The position numbers and the translations under genes are program-made. Below the pieces are notes generated by a model. That model ran no database searches and was not told the origin of the DNA. It worked only from the letters and a program-made list of their open reading frames with translations. From a virus, in the IMG/VR virus record IMGVR_UViG_3300018082_000386, positions 1 through 25,811 of that record: a stretch of DNA of 25,811 nucleotides; one strand, given 5' to 3'. Below, in pieces: positions 15,651 through 21,094 of the stretch; position 1 is the first letter of the stretch; the number at the start of each line of letters is the position of its first letter.

Positions 15651-15706
15651 GCTCCCCCAGTGGCGTGCCGGTCTGTTGTCTAGGCAGACTGGGCCAAAGG
15701 GGGAGC
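15651..15706 (-). promoter_or_regulatory. Structured leader hairpin upstream of the homing endonuclease
   Basis: Read on the minus strand, an 8-bp GCTCCCCC/GGGGGAGC stem (15699-15706 / 15651-15658) encloses further GGC/GCC and CAGAC/GTCTG pairs. It is followed by ACCTTTTA just before the start codon. A 12-nt arm (15677-15688) is the exact inverse of 15743-15754 in the same leader, so two alternative folds are possible, as in attenuators. Confidence 0.65.
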
Positions 15707-15759
15707 ATGTAAGAGAAACAAAAAGACCCGCGTGCTTGCCAATCTGCCTAGACAGGAAC

Positions 15760-15788
15760 ATTATAAGCCTGCTTGCGCTTGGCGTCAA
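15760..15788 (-). promoter_or_regulatory. Homing endonuclease promoter
   Basis: On the minus strand: TTGACG (15783-15788), 17-bp spacer, TATAAT (15760-15765). It is about 130 nt upstream of the preferred endonuclease start at 15632. Confidence 0.8.
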
Positions 15789-15823
15789 TAGGTGAGCGGG
15801 TGATACAAAAGGGGTGATGCTCT

Positions 15824-17101
15824 ATGACAGTTCCAAAGAACGGTATGCACTACATTTTTCTATATGCCGACAGCCCCAGCGAATGGAATTGCAGCGAATG
15901 GCGCGCGTTAAGTCCCAGCAATTCAATCAACGCTGAGCACGCGGCCGGCCGCACGCCGCACACAGCGCAACTGTTTCACCTACCCAGCGCGCTCAATTGG
16001 TCACATCCCGAGGTGCAGAAGAAAGTCGGTCTCGGCGACGTGCTGATTTTTCAGCGCAACTGCATCGCTCCCGAAGTTTGGAATGCGATGGATTACTGGC
16101 GCGCGCTAGGCAAATTGGTCGTTGTGGATCTCGACGACGGCTACCCACTGCTGCCGCCGTCCAACCCGGCCTTCACGTACTGGATCCGCAACATCAATGA
16201 CATGAATCCTGATCCGGTCACGGCGCTCGAAGAGGGTTTACGGCACGCCGACGCGCTGATTTCACCGGGCAAGGTTATTTTGCAAGACTGGGCGCATGTC
16301 GTGCGCGGCTACTGGATTCCCAACTGGACGCGGCGGGCGTGGTATACCGGGCTCCAGCAGAAACCGATGGGCGCGCCCGATGTGATATTCAGTTACGAGG
16401 CAAAGGAAGGCGTTCCCGAACTCGTGATGAAATTCCGCGAGAACTCTGAGGATTGGCAAATCATCGGGTGGGGTGGCAGTATCAGCCATGTCGATTCGTG
16501 GATGTATAGCGGCATCGTCGAGGCGCTCGACCGGATATTCGAGAAGTGGCCGAATGCTCACCTCAAGTTCTGCGGAAGCGAGGCACGGCTCGATGCCATC
16601 CTCAAGCGGTGGGGGGAGCGCGTGATCCGGCAGGAGGGCGTCAAGCCGGAGCACTGGCCGATGGTATTGTCCACCTTCGACATTGGTGTCGCGCCGCTGG
16701 ACATGCGTCCGCTGGAGCCGTGGCGACCGGGGGCGCCGGTTGCGGCCTACGACGAGCGCCGGTCGTGGCTGAAGGGCATTGAGTATCTGTCCGCCGGCGT
16801 GCCGTGGGTGGGGAGCAAGTCGCTGACTTACAACGACCTGGCTCAGCATGGCACGCTGTGCGAGAATACGTCTGAGGGGTGGTTTCGAGCGCTCGACAAC
16901 AAACTACAGAGCCTGTCGGGCGAGAAGGGAATAGCCTGGAAGCGACGCACCTGGGCGCTGAAGAAAGTCACCTTCGAGGCGAATGTCGGCAACTATGCGG
17001 GCATCTTTGAGCGCATCATTGCCGAGAAGAGCGTTAGGAATGGGGCGCGGCTACCGGACATCATCTACATTCAGCAGCAGGTCGCGCCGGCAGGGACATA
17101 A
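15824..17101 (+). CDS. GT-B glycosyltransferase (GT4-like)
   Basis: A 425-aa protein with GT-B features of glycosyltransferase family 4. An N-terminal acceptor-side half has VVVDLDDGYPLLP. A C-terminal donor-binding half has IIGWGGSISHVDSW, HLKFCGS, then FDIGVAPLD and WLKGIEYLSAGVPWVGS, the last matching the nucleotide-sugar-binding E/D-rich loop region of this fold. It would transfer a sugar from an activated donor, acting in the host cytoplasm. The ATG is preceded by GGGGTGAT. It lies within the structural operon between connector and tail genes, so virion decoration or surface modification is plausible; neither donor nor acceptor can be read from the sequence. Confidence 0.8.
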   Translation: MTVPKNGMHYIFLYADSPSEWNCSEWRALSPSNSINAEHAAGRTPHTAQLFHLPSALNWSHPEVQKKVGLGDVLIFQRNCIAPEVWNAMDYWRALGKLVVVDLDDGYPLLPPSNPAFTYWIRNINDMNPDPVTALEEGLRHADALISPGKVILQDWAHVVRGYWIPNWTRRAWYTGLQQKPMGAPDVIFSYEAKEGVPELVMKFRENSEDWQIIGWGGSISHVDSWMYSGIVEALDRIFEKWPNAHLKFCGSEARLDAILKRWGERVIRQEGVKPEHWPMVLSTFDIGVAPLDMRPLEPWRPGAPVAAYDERRSWLKGIEYLSAGVPWVGSKSLTYNDLAQHGTLCENTSEGWFRALDNKLQSLSGEKGIAWKRRTWALKKVTFEANVGNYAGIFERIIAEKSVRNGARLPDIIYIQQQVAPAGT

Positions 17102-17127
17102 CAGCGGATTGGGAGAATCGGACGGAT
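17100..17127 (+). repeat. AACAGCGGATTnGGAGAA-family element, copy 3
   Basis: Starts at the end of the glycosyltransferase stop codon and is followed by AGAGGAAGG and the next ATG. Confidence 0.8.
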
Positions 17128-17139
17128 AAAAGAGGAAGG

Positions 17140-17349
17140 ATGCTGACACAACAACAACAACAGGCGCAGGAGACCAGTTATCGACTGGCGCATGAATGGT
17201 ATCAGGGTATCGACCTGGACTGCTCGGGAGTCCACCTCGGCCAGGCGATGACCTACGAGATCATGCGCATCGCGGGCGTGATTTTCAGACGACACATGGA
17301 GAGAGGTAAAGGCGATGGCCGAACCGAAGAAGCACGACACGGAACCTGA
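17140..17349 (+). CDS. Small hypothetical protein
   Basis: A 69-aa protein not recognised. Begins with a polyglutamine stretch (MLTQQQQQAQ), then a helical segment and HLGQAMTYEIMRIAGVIFRR. AGGAAGG directly precedes the ATG, and the 3' end overlaps the next gene by 35 nt. The tail beyond about residue 55 may be read-through into that overlap. It could be a small helical partner or a leader peptide for the downstream glycosyltransferase. Confidence 0.45.
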   Translation: MLTQQQQQAQETSYRLAHEWYQGIDLDCSGVHLGQAMTYEIMRIAGVIFRRHMERGKGDGRTEEARHGT

Positions 17350-18661
17350 CACGGAGACACGGAACAGCGGATTAGGAGAAATCACGGATTCGGACACCCC
17401 CGCCGAAAGCGGGCGAGGGCAGGCGGATGAACGGAAGTCATACAAGCCGGTCTTGCTGATTTCGGGCCATAATGTCACAGAAGCGCTGTGGAGACCGCTG
17501 TCCGAAAGGTATGACCTGTGCATGCTCTATGCGCAGGCCGCGCCGTATGCAGAATCGATTGGGGTCAAGTGCCTGGGCCTTAACAATTTCCTGACGCCCG
17601 ACGTGCAAGAGAAGGCGATGAACACCGCGGCTGAACTGACGGCAAACATCGTCAATGGGATGCCGGGAATCATGCAGCGGATGCGTGCGGCGGTTGGTGA
17701 GCCGATCATGCCGACGGAGTTGGAGAATGCGGAGGAGTGGTTCGCCGGATTATGCATGCATCATTTTCAGGCGTGGTCGATAGAAATCGCCATGCTGGAG
17801 CAGTTGGAGGCGCAAAGGCGCATTGCCGGCTGCGTGACGCACGAGGACGTGACGGGAGAGACGCGGGCTATGGTGGACTTCTGCCGAGCGAGAAGCATCC
17901 CGACCGTGCACGTGCCGCACGCGAATTGTCATCTGCTGGCCGATGCTGGCCCAGATATTCATCGTGAGTGGCGTTGCGATTTCATTGCGGTGGCAGGGAC
18001 AGCTATGCGCGACTGGTTCGTCGCCAACGGGTTCCCGGCCGCGAGGATTGAAATCACGGGAGTACCCTACTTCGACCGTTACTATGGCGAAATGCCGTTG
18101 AAAGAGGAGGCGAGGCACATTCTGGCGATACCGGACGGAAAGCGTGTGATTTGCTACTCTGGCACATGGACGCAGACGACGGGTCTGCGCGGGGAATGGG
18201 AGAAAGAAATAGACGGCAACCTGACCGCCGTTATCAACCTGGCGCGTGACTGGGATGCATTTCTCATCAAGACCATTCACCCACACGACGCAAGCCAGTC
18301 AGAGCAGTATTTCGCGCAGGCGATGCAACAGGCACAGGTGTATGGATTGGTTACGCGACATCACCAGACCTATGCGCTGCGCGCAGCCGATGTGCTGATT
18401 GCGCCGGCGTGCAGCAACATGTGCATCGACGCGGCGATCCTGGGAACACCAGCATGCTACCTGCAAACGGAAGGATTCGAGTACGCGCACGAATTTCCAT
18501 TCCGGGCGGGGCCGGAGGGCATTGCCGAAGCGGCTCGCCTAGCGCTGGAAAGTCGGGACGACCCACGCTGGGATGACTTCTGCAAGACGTACAACGCGGT
18601 ACATCCCGCAGGCGACGCGGCGGAGCGGGTCGCCTCGGTGGTGACACGGATATGCCCATAA
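17315..18661 (+). CDS. GT-B-fold glycosyltransferase-like protein (capsule/glycerophosphotransferase type)
   Basis: A 448-aa protein. After a hydrophilic N-terminus, YKPVLLISGHNVTEALWRPL begins a Rossmann-like half. IPTVHVPHANCH, CDFIAVAGTAMRDWF, IEITGVPYFDRYY and DVLIAPACSNMCIDAAILG match the two-domain fold of CDP-glycerol glycerophosphotransferase and surface-polysaccharide transferases. Residues about 16-40 are encoded by a dispersed repeat and look like captured intergenic sequence. The ATG has GAGAGG about 10 nt upstream. The gene overlaps the small ORF before it and the tail-completion gene after it, so it is embedded in the late operon. Sugar transfer is probable; the substrate is unknown. 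Confidence 0.68.
   Translation: MAEPKKHDTEPDTETRNSGLGEITDSDTPAESGRGQADERKSYKPVLLISGHNVTEALWRPLSERYDLCMLYAQAAPYAESIGVKCLGLNNFLTPDVQEKAMNTAAELTANIVNGMPGIMQRMRAAVGEPIMPTELENAEEWFAGLCMHHFQAWSIEIAMLEQLEAQRRIAGCVTHEDVTGETRAMVDFCRARSIPTVHVPHANCHLLADAGPDIHREWRCDFIAVAGTAMRDWFVANGFPAARIEITGVPYFDRYYGEMPLKEEARHILAIPDGKRVICYSGTWTQTTGLRGEWEKEIDGNLTAVINLARDWDAFLIKTIHPHDASQSEQYFAQAMQQAQVYGLVTRHHQTYALRAADVLIAPACSNMCIDAAILGTPACYLQTEGFEYAHEFPFRAGPEGIAEAARLALESRDDPRWDDFCKTYNAVHPAGDAAERVASVVTRICP
17363..17393 (+). repeat. AACAGCGGATTnGGAGAA-family element inside coding sequence
   Basis: A copy lying in frame within the N-terminal region of the glycosyltransferase-like gene, preceded by cacgga-rich sequence. Other copies lie between genes. 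Confidence 0.75.
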
Positions 18662-19152
18662 GCATCAACATCAAATCGGACGGCGTGCTGGAGCAGGTCG
18701 CCAAGAACATGGCGGCGGCCCCGCAATGGATGCCGAAGATTGCGAAACGGGAAATCAAGCGGCTTGGGCCGATTGGCATCCGAAGGATGCAGGGCATGGT
18801 CGGGCGCAACTATTACACTGGCACGCTGCTGAGGAGCGTGAAGGATGAGTACAAAGACGCGGGAATGACGGTCGAGATTGGCCCGACTGCCAAGCGTGGG
18901 CGATGGGATGCCGGCCTGATCCTGGAGTTCGGCACACGCCCGATTGCGCGCTGCCCGTATGCGCCCATCGCGCGCTGGGCGAGCGCGAAAGGCGCTCCGA
19001 TGCCCGGGGCGTGGCTGAAGATCCGGCGTGAGGGCGTGTCGCCGCATCCGTTCCTGGACGATACGCTGAATGCGGTAGAGCCAGATCTGGATAAGTCGAT
19101 TGACAAGATGCTGGGCGAGGCGATAGCTGCGGCGCTGCATGGGACGACTTAA
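18652..19152 (+). CDS. HK97 gp10-like tail completion protein
   Basis: A 166-aa protein with the layout of the HK97 gp10/minor tail family, which forms the head-proximal tail joint. It shows an N-terminal alpha-helical half (LEQVAKNMAAAPQWMPKIAK), then YYTGTLLRSVKDEY, VEIGPTAKRGRWDAGLILEFGT (the family's characteristic E-GT motif) and a C-terminal HPFLDDTLNA. It overlaps the preceding stop by 10 nt, so coupling is likely. Confidence 0.8.
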   Translation: MPISINIKSDGVLEQVAKNMAAAPQWMPKIAKREIKRLGPIGIRRMQGMVGRNYYTGTLLRSVKDEYKDAGMTVEIGPTAKRGRWDAGLILEFGTRPIARCPYAPIARWASAKGAPMPGAWLKIRREGVSPHPFLDDTLNAVEPDLDKSIDKMLGEAIAAALHGTT

Positions 19153-19178
19153 ACAGCGGATGGGGAGAATTTAACGGA
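19152..19178 (+). repeat. AACAGCGGATTnGGAGAA-family element, copy 5
   Basis: Spans exactly the gap between gp10-like stop and the next ATG. Its GGGGAGAA is the only candidate ribosome site for that gene. Confidence 0.82.
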
Positions 19179-19612
19179 TGGGGTTGCAGGATATTCGAGA
19201 CGGGTTGGCAAGAACATTGACGGCGTGCGGGCCGTATGTGGATGCGGAAATCTCGGCATGCGATTTCGGCATCCTGGAGTCGACGTCGGCCTGCGCGATT
19301 GTGTTCACGCCCGGTGCGGATACGGTATTCGAGGCAATGACGTTTGGCGCGGCGGGGGTGGATGCAAAGTCGTGGTCGATTGACGGCGCGGTGTACGTGA
19401 AAGACACGGGAGATCCGCTACTCTTTTTTGGCCGGGTGTGGCAGGCGCACGACGACTTCTTCAACACAGTGAAGAAGGACAGGTCTTTGAACAGCACGGC
19501 GAAATTCGGGCGCGTCGTGTCGATGTCGTACAATCCCGACGTGGGGCGCGAGGCGGGAGGGGCGTTTTGGGGGGAAATCAAGTTCCGGGTGGTGGCCGAG
19601 GAATATAGTTAG
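19178..19612 (+). CDS. Putative tail terminator/minor tail protein
   Basis: A 144-aa mixed alpha/beta protein. An N-terminal helix (LQDIRDGLARTLTACG) is followed by strands (CAIVFTPGADTVFEAMTF) and a C-terminal WGEIKFRVVAEEYS. Size, fold pattern and position between gp10-like and tail tube genes fit a tail terminator, but sequence similarity alone is not decisive. The repeat supplies its ribosome site. It is followed by the promoter of cassette C. Confidence 0.6.
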   Translation: MGLQDIRDGLARTLTACGPYVDAEISACDFGILESTSACAIVFTPGADTVFEAMTFGAAGVDAKSWSIDGAVYVKDTGDPLLFFGRVWQAHDDFFNTVKKDRSLNSTAKFGRVVSMSYNPDVGREAGGAFWGEIKFRVVAEEYS

Positions 19613-19615
19613 TCA

Positions 19616-19645
19616 TTGACGGCAGTCATTCGGATGTGGTAGGAT
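19616..19645 (+). promoter_or_regulatory. Cassette C promoter
   Basis: TTGACG (19616-19621), 18-bp spacer, TAGGAT (19640-19645). Same spacing as cassettes A and B, immediately after the preceding stop codon and ahead of the tail tube gene. Confidence 0.65.
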
Positions 19646-19662
19646 AGTCGCAGGCGGCCTGA

Positions 19663-19711
19663 GGGCAATCACGTAGGCAGCCTGAGGGCAATCACGTAGG
19701 ATTGCCCCAAC
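19663..19711 (+). repeat. GGGC-hairpin repeat array 3 within cassette C leader
   Basis: Two GGGCAATC-ACGTAG units; the second is closed by GATTGCCC (19700-19707) and CAAC. It looks inserted between the -10 box and the conserved leader core, lengthening this leader compared with A and B. Confidence 0.75.
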
Positions 19712-19717
19712 AGCACG

Positions 19718-19752
19718 CGCCCGCATTGGCGGGACAATCGAGCGGACACGCG
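19718..19752 (+). promoter_or_regulatory. Cassette C leader core
   Basis: CCGCA, TTGGCGG, GCGGACAC and the following CTG-CTC order resembles cassette B, with gaps. More diverged than the A/B pair. Placed directly before the terminator. Confidence 0.45.
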
Positions 19753-19790
19753 CTGCTCACCGGTGGAAATTCCGGTGAGCGGCGCTTTTT
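19750..19790 (+). terminator. Intrinsic terminator, cassette C
   Basis: A 14-bp stem 19750-19763 / 19772-19785 with one T-G pair and loop TGGAAATT, followed by TTTTTATTTT. Confidence 0.88.
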
Positions 19791-19814
19791 ATTTTCAGTA
19801 GAGGCGGGTACAGA

Positions 19815-19870
19815 GGGCAATCGCGTAGAGGGCAATCACGCAGGATTGCCCCAACTAGGATTGCCCCAAC
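19815..19870 (+). repeat. GGGC-hairpin repeat array 4 (nested)
   Basis: Two GGGCAATC arms (19815-19822, 19830-19837) and two GATTGCCC arms (19844-19851, 19859-19866) nest around ACGCAG; each closing arm is followed by CAAC. With cassette C this accounts for the 282-nt gap between genes; no further ORF is supported there. Confidence 0.8.
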
Positions 19871-19894
19871 GAGGCCCGCCCAGGAGAGAGAGAC

Positions 19895-20317
19895 ATGCCA
19901 TTCAGTCACGGTCTTCAGACGGTCATTTGGATAGACGACAGCACCGGAACCTGCCGCAACCTGTCGGGCGACTTCAACAGCGTCACGATGTCATGGACGA
20001 AGGACAACCCAGACACGACCACATTTGGCAAGACGACCACGCAGCGCATCTCAGGATTGCGCGACATGAACCTCAACGGCGCCGGCATCTGGAACACCGG
20101 CGCGGCGAGCGCAGATGATGTCCTGGGCGGTCTGATGGCCGCGTCCATCAACACGCTCGTGCGCTATGCGCCGGGCGGGTCGGTTTCGGGCTGCCCGCTG
20201 TACAGCGCCTGTATGCAGTTGGCCTCGTACGAAATCAGTGGGCCAATCGCCGGGCCAGTCGGCATCTCGTGGGCCTTCCAGCATTCGAGCGGCAGCGTCA
20301 CCGACGGCACAGTCTAA
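19895..20317 (+). CDS. Major tail (tube) protein
   Basis: A 140-aa protein with the beta-rich pattern of short siphovirus tail tube proteins: DSTGTCRNLSGDFNSVTMSW, TTFGKTTTQRISGLRDMNL and WNTGA are typical elements, and a C-terminal VGISWAFQHSSGSV closes it. GGAGAGAGAG precedes the ATG. It is the first gene after cassette C and directly precedes the chaperone frameshift pair and tape measure, the canonical order. Confidence 0.77.
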   Translation: MPFSHGLQTVIWIDDSTGTCRNLSGDFNSVTMSWTKDNPDTTTFGKTTTQRISGLRDMNLNGAGIWNTGAASADDVLGGLMAASINTLVRYAPGGSVSGCPLYSACMQLASYEISGPIAGPVGISWAFQHSSGSVTDGTV

Positions 20318-20333
20318 CACTAAAGTGGGTTCC
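20316..20333 (+). repeat. 18-nt dispersed repeat, copy 3
   Basis: AACACTAAAGTG then GGTTCC, one mismatch to the consensus; it overlaps the tail tube stop codon and lies before the chaperone ribosome site. Confidence 0.75.
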
Positions 20334-20348
20334 ACGGGAGTGATAGCC

Positions 20349-20777
20349 ATGAACGCATCCGAGTTGTCGGAGCAGGTCAGGCAGAACGTCGAGGCGGGCG
20401 AGTGGGCGCGGGCGATGACGGCCGTGGCCGAAGCCTGGCGCGACGCGTCCGAATTCGGAACGGTCACCTGCGGCCTGCCGGAGTATGCCGATGTGTGGGT
20501 CCGGTTCAGGACGAGCGGATACCCCTTCTCGCTACGCAAGCAATGGGAGCAGGCCAACGACGAAGGCGCGCTGGATTTGATTCTGCCGCGTGTGGTGGCC
20601 TGGAATCTGCGCGACGTGGACGGACTGAGCGTGGATTTGCCGGAGGGCGAGCGCCAGCACGCATTGCAGGAACGCACTTTAGTGTTTGACAACGTGGACG
20701 ATGCGCTTGTGGTGTGGATGATCCGCGCGTTTTTCATGTTCTGGAGGCGCGACCTGACGGGGCCGCGAAAAAACTAA
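20349..20777 (+). CDS. Tail assembly chaperone (gpG-like)
   Basis: A 142-aa acidic, helical protein (MNASELSEQVRQNVEAGEW ... VWMIRAFFMFWRR), placed between tail tube and tape measure, the site of lambda G-like chaperones. An upstream reading of this frame exists but would overlap the tail tube gene, so the ATG at 20349 with GGGAG upstream is preferred. The last codons are CGA AAA AAC TAA, placing a slippery A-AAA-AAC next to the stop. The shifted product would join to the -1 frame ORF that follows, giving the longer GT-like form that binds the tape measure. Codons for QERTLVFD come from an inverted copy of the 18-nt repeat. Confidence 0.8.
   Translation: MNASELSEQVRQNVEAGEWARAMTAVAEAWRDASEFGTVTCGLPEYADVWVRFRTSGYPFSLRKQWEQANDEGALDLILPRVVAWNLRDVDGLSVDLPEGERQHALQERTLVFDNVDDALVVWMIRAFFMFWRRDLTGPRKN
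20669..20686 (-). repeat. 18-nt dispersed repeat, copy 4 (inverted, in chaperone gene)
   Basis: Exact reverse complement of AACACTAAAGTGCGTTCC inside coding sequence near the 3' end of the chaperone gene. Confidence 0.85.
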
Positions 20778-21058
20778 TCGCCGCCGTCGGCCAGTACGTG
20801 ATTTATGCCGTCGGCGGCCTGCCCGATGAGGTGACGGACGTCGACCTGTGCGAGCGGTTCGGCTGGACGCCTTCGCAGTTGGACGGTGAGGACATGGCGC
20901 GCGTGCTGCCCGGCATCTACGGCGCGAACGCACGTGACGGCCTGCGGCGCATCAAGCGATACCTGGACACGCAGGGACAGTACAAGCCGAGCGAGGACGA
21001 CTGGAATATGTATGGCTGGGTGTTGGAGCAGATGGGCGGTAGAGAGGTAGACAGGTAA
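20714..21058 (+). CDS. Chaperone -1 frame extension (gpT-like part of GT fusion)
   Basis: The overlapping -1 frame ORF. Only the part from about 20774 is likely translated, as a C-terminal extension of the upstream gene: after a slip, the sequence continues LIAAVGQYVIYAVGGLPDEV. The nominal GTG start at 20714 has no ribosome site and lies in the coding part of the first frame. The extension has a helical, charged C-terminus (RDGLRRIKRYLDTQGQY). Its last residues VDR and stop codon are supplied by the octamer repeat tract. Fused product would run from 20349 to 21058. Confidence 0.78.
   Translation: MDDPRVFHVLEARPDGAAKKLIAAVGQYVIYAVGGLPDEVTDVDLCERFGWTPSQLDGEDMARVLPGIYGANARDGLRRIKRYLDTQGQYKPSEDDWNMYGWVLEQMGGREVDR
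20768..20818 (+). other. Programmed -1 ribosomal frameshift site
   Basis: Slippery heptamer A AAA AAC at 20768-20774, in the correct phase (CGA AAA AAC) and immediately before the zero-frame stop. After a 5-nt spacer a stem forms: GCCGCCG (20780-20786) with CGGCGGC (20812-20818), extended past one T-T mismatch by CGGC (20788-20791) with GCCG (20807-20810). This is the usual layout of tail chaperone frameshifts. Confidence 0.88.
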
Positions 21059-21094
21059 ACAGGTAAACAGGTAGACAGGTAGGCGGGTAAACAG
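21043..21094 (+). repeat. gtagacag/gtaaacag octamer tract 2
   Basis: Tandem octamers spanning the end of the chaperone extension and the whole gap to the tape measure ATG at 21095. They supply the stop codon (GTA GAC AGG TAA) and AGG-containing sequence ahead of the start. Confidence 0.88.

Noticed and set aside
15632-15788. N-terminal extension of the homing endonuclease to 15788
   Set aside because: It would translate the promoter -10 and the leader hairpin; the homing-endonuclease-type sequence begins at the ATG at 15632.
14750-15810. Group I or II intron hosting the endonuclease
   Set aside because: The endonuclease runs opposite to the flanking genes and the connector gene ends normally before it; no intron core could be recognised by eye.
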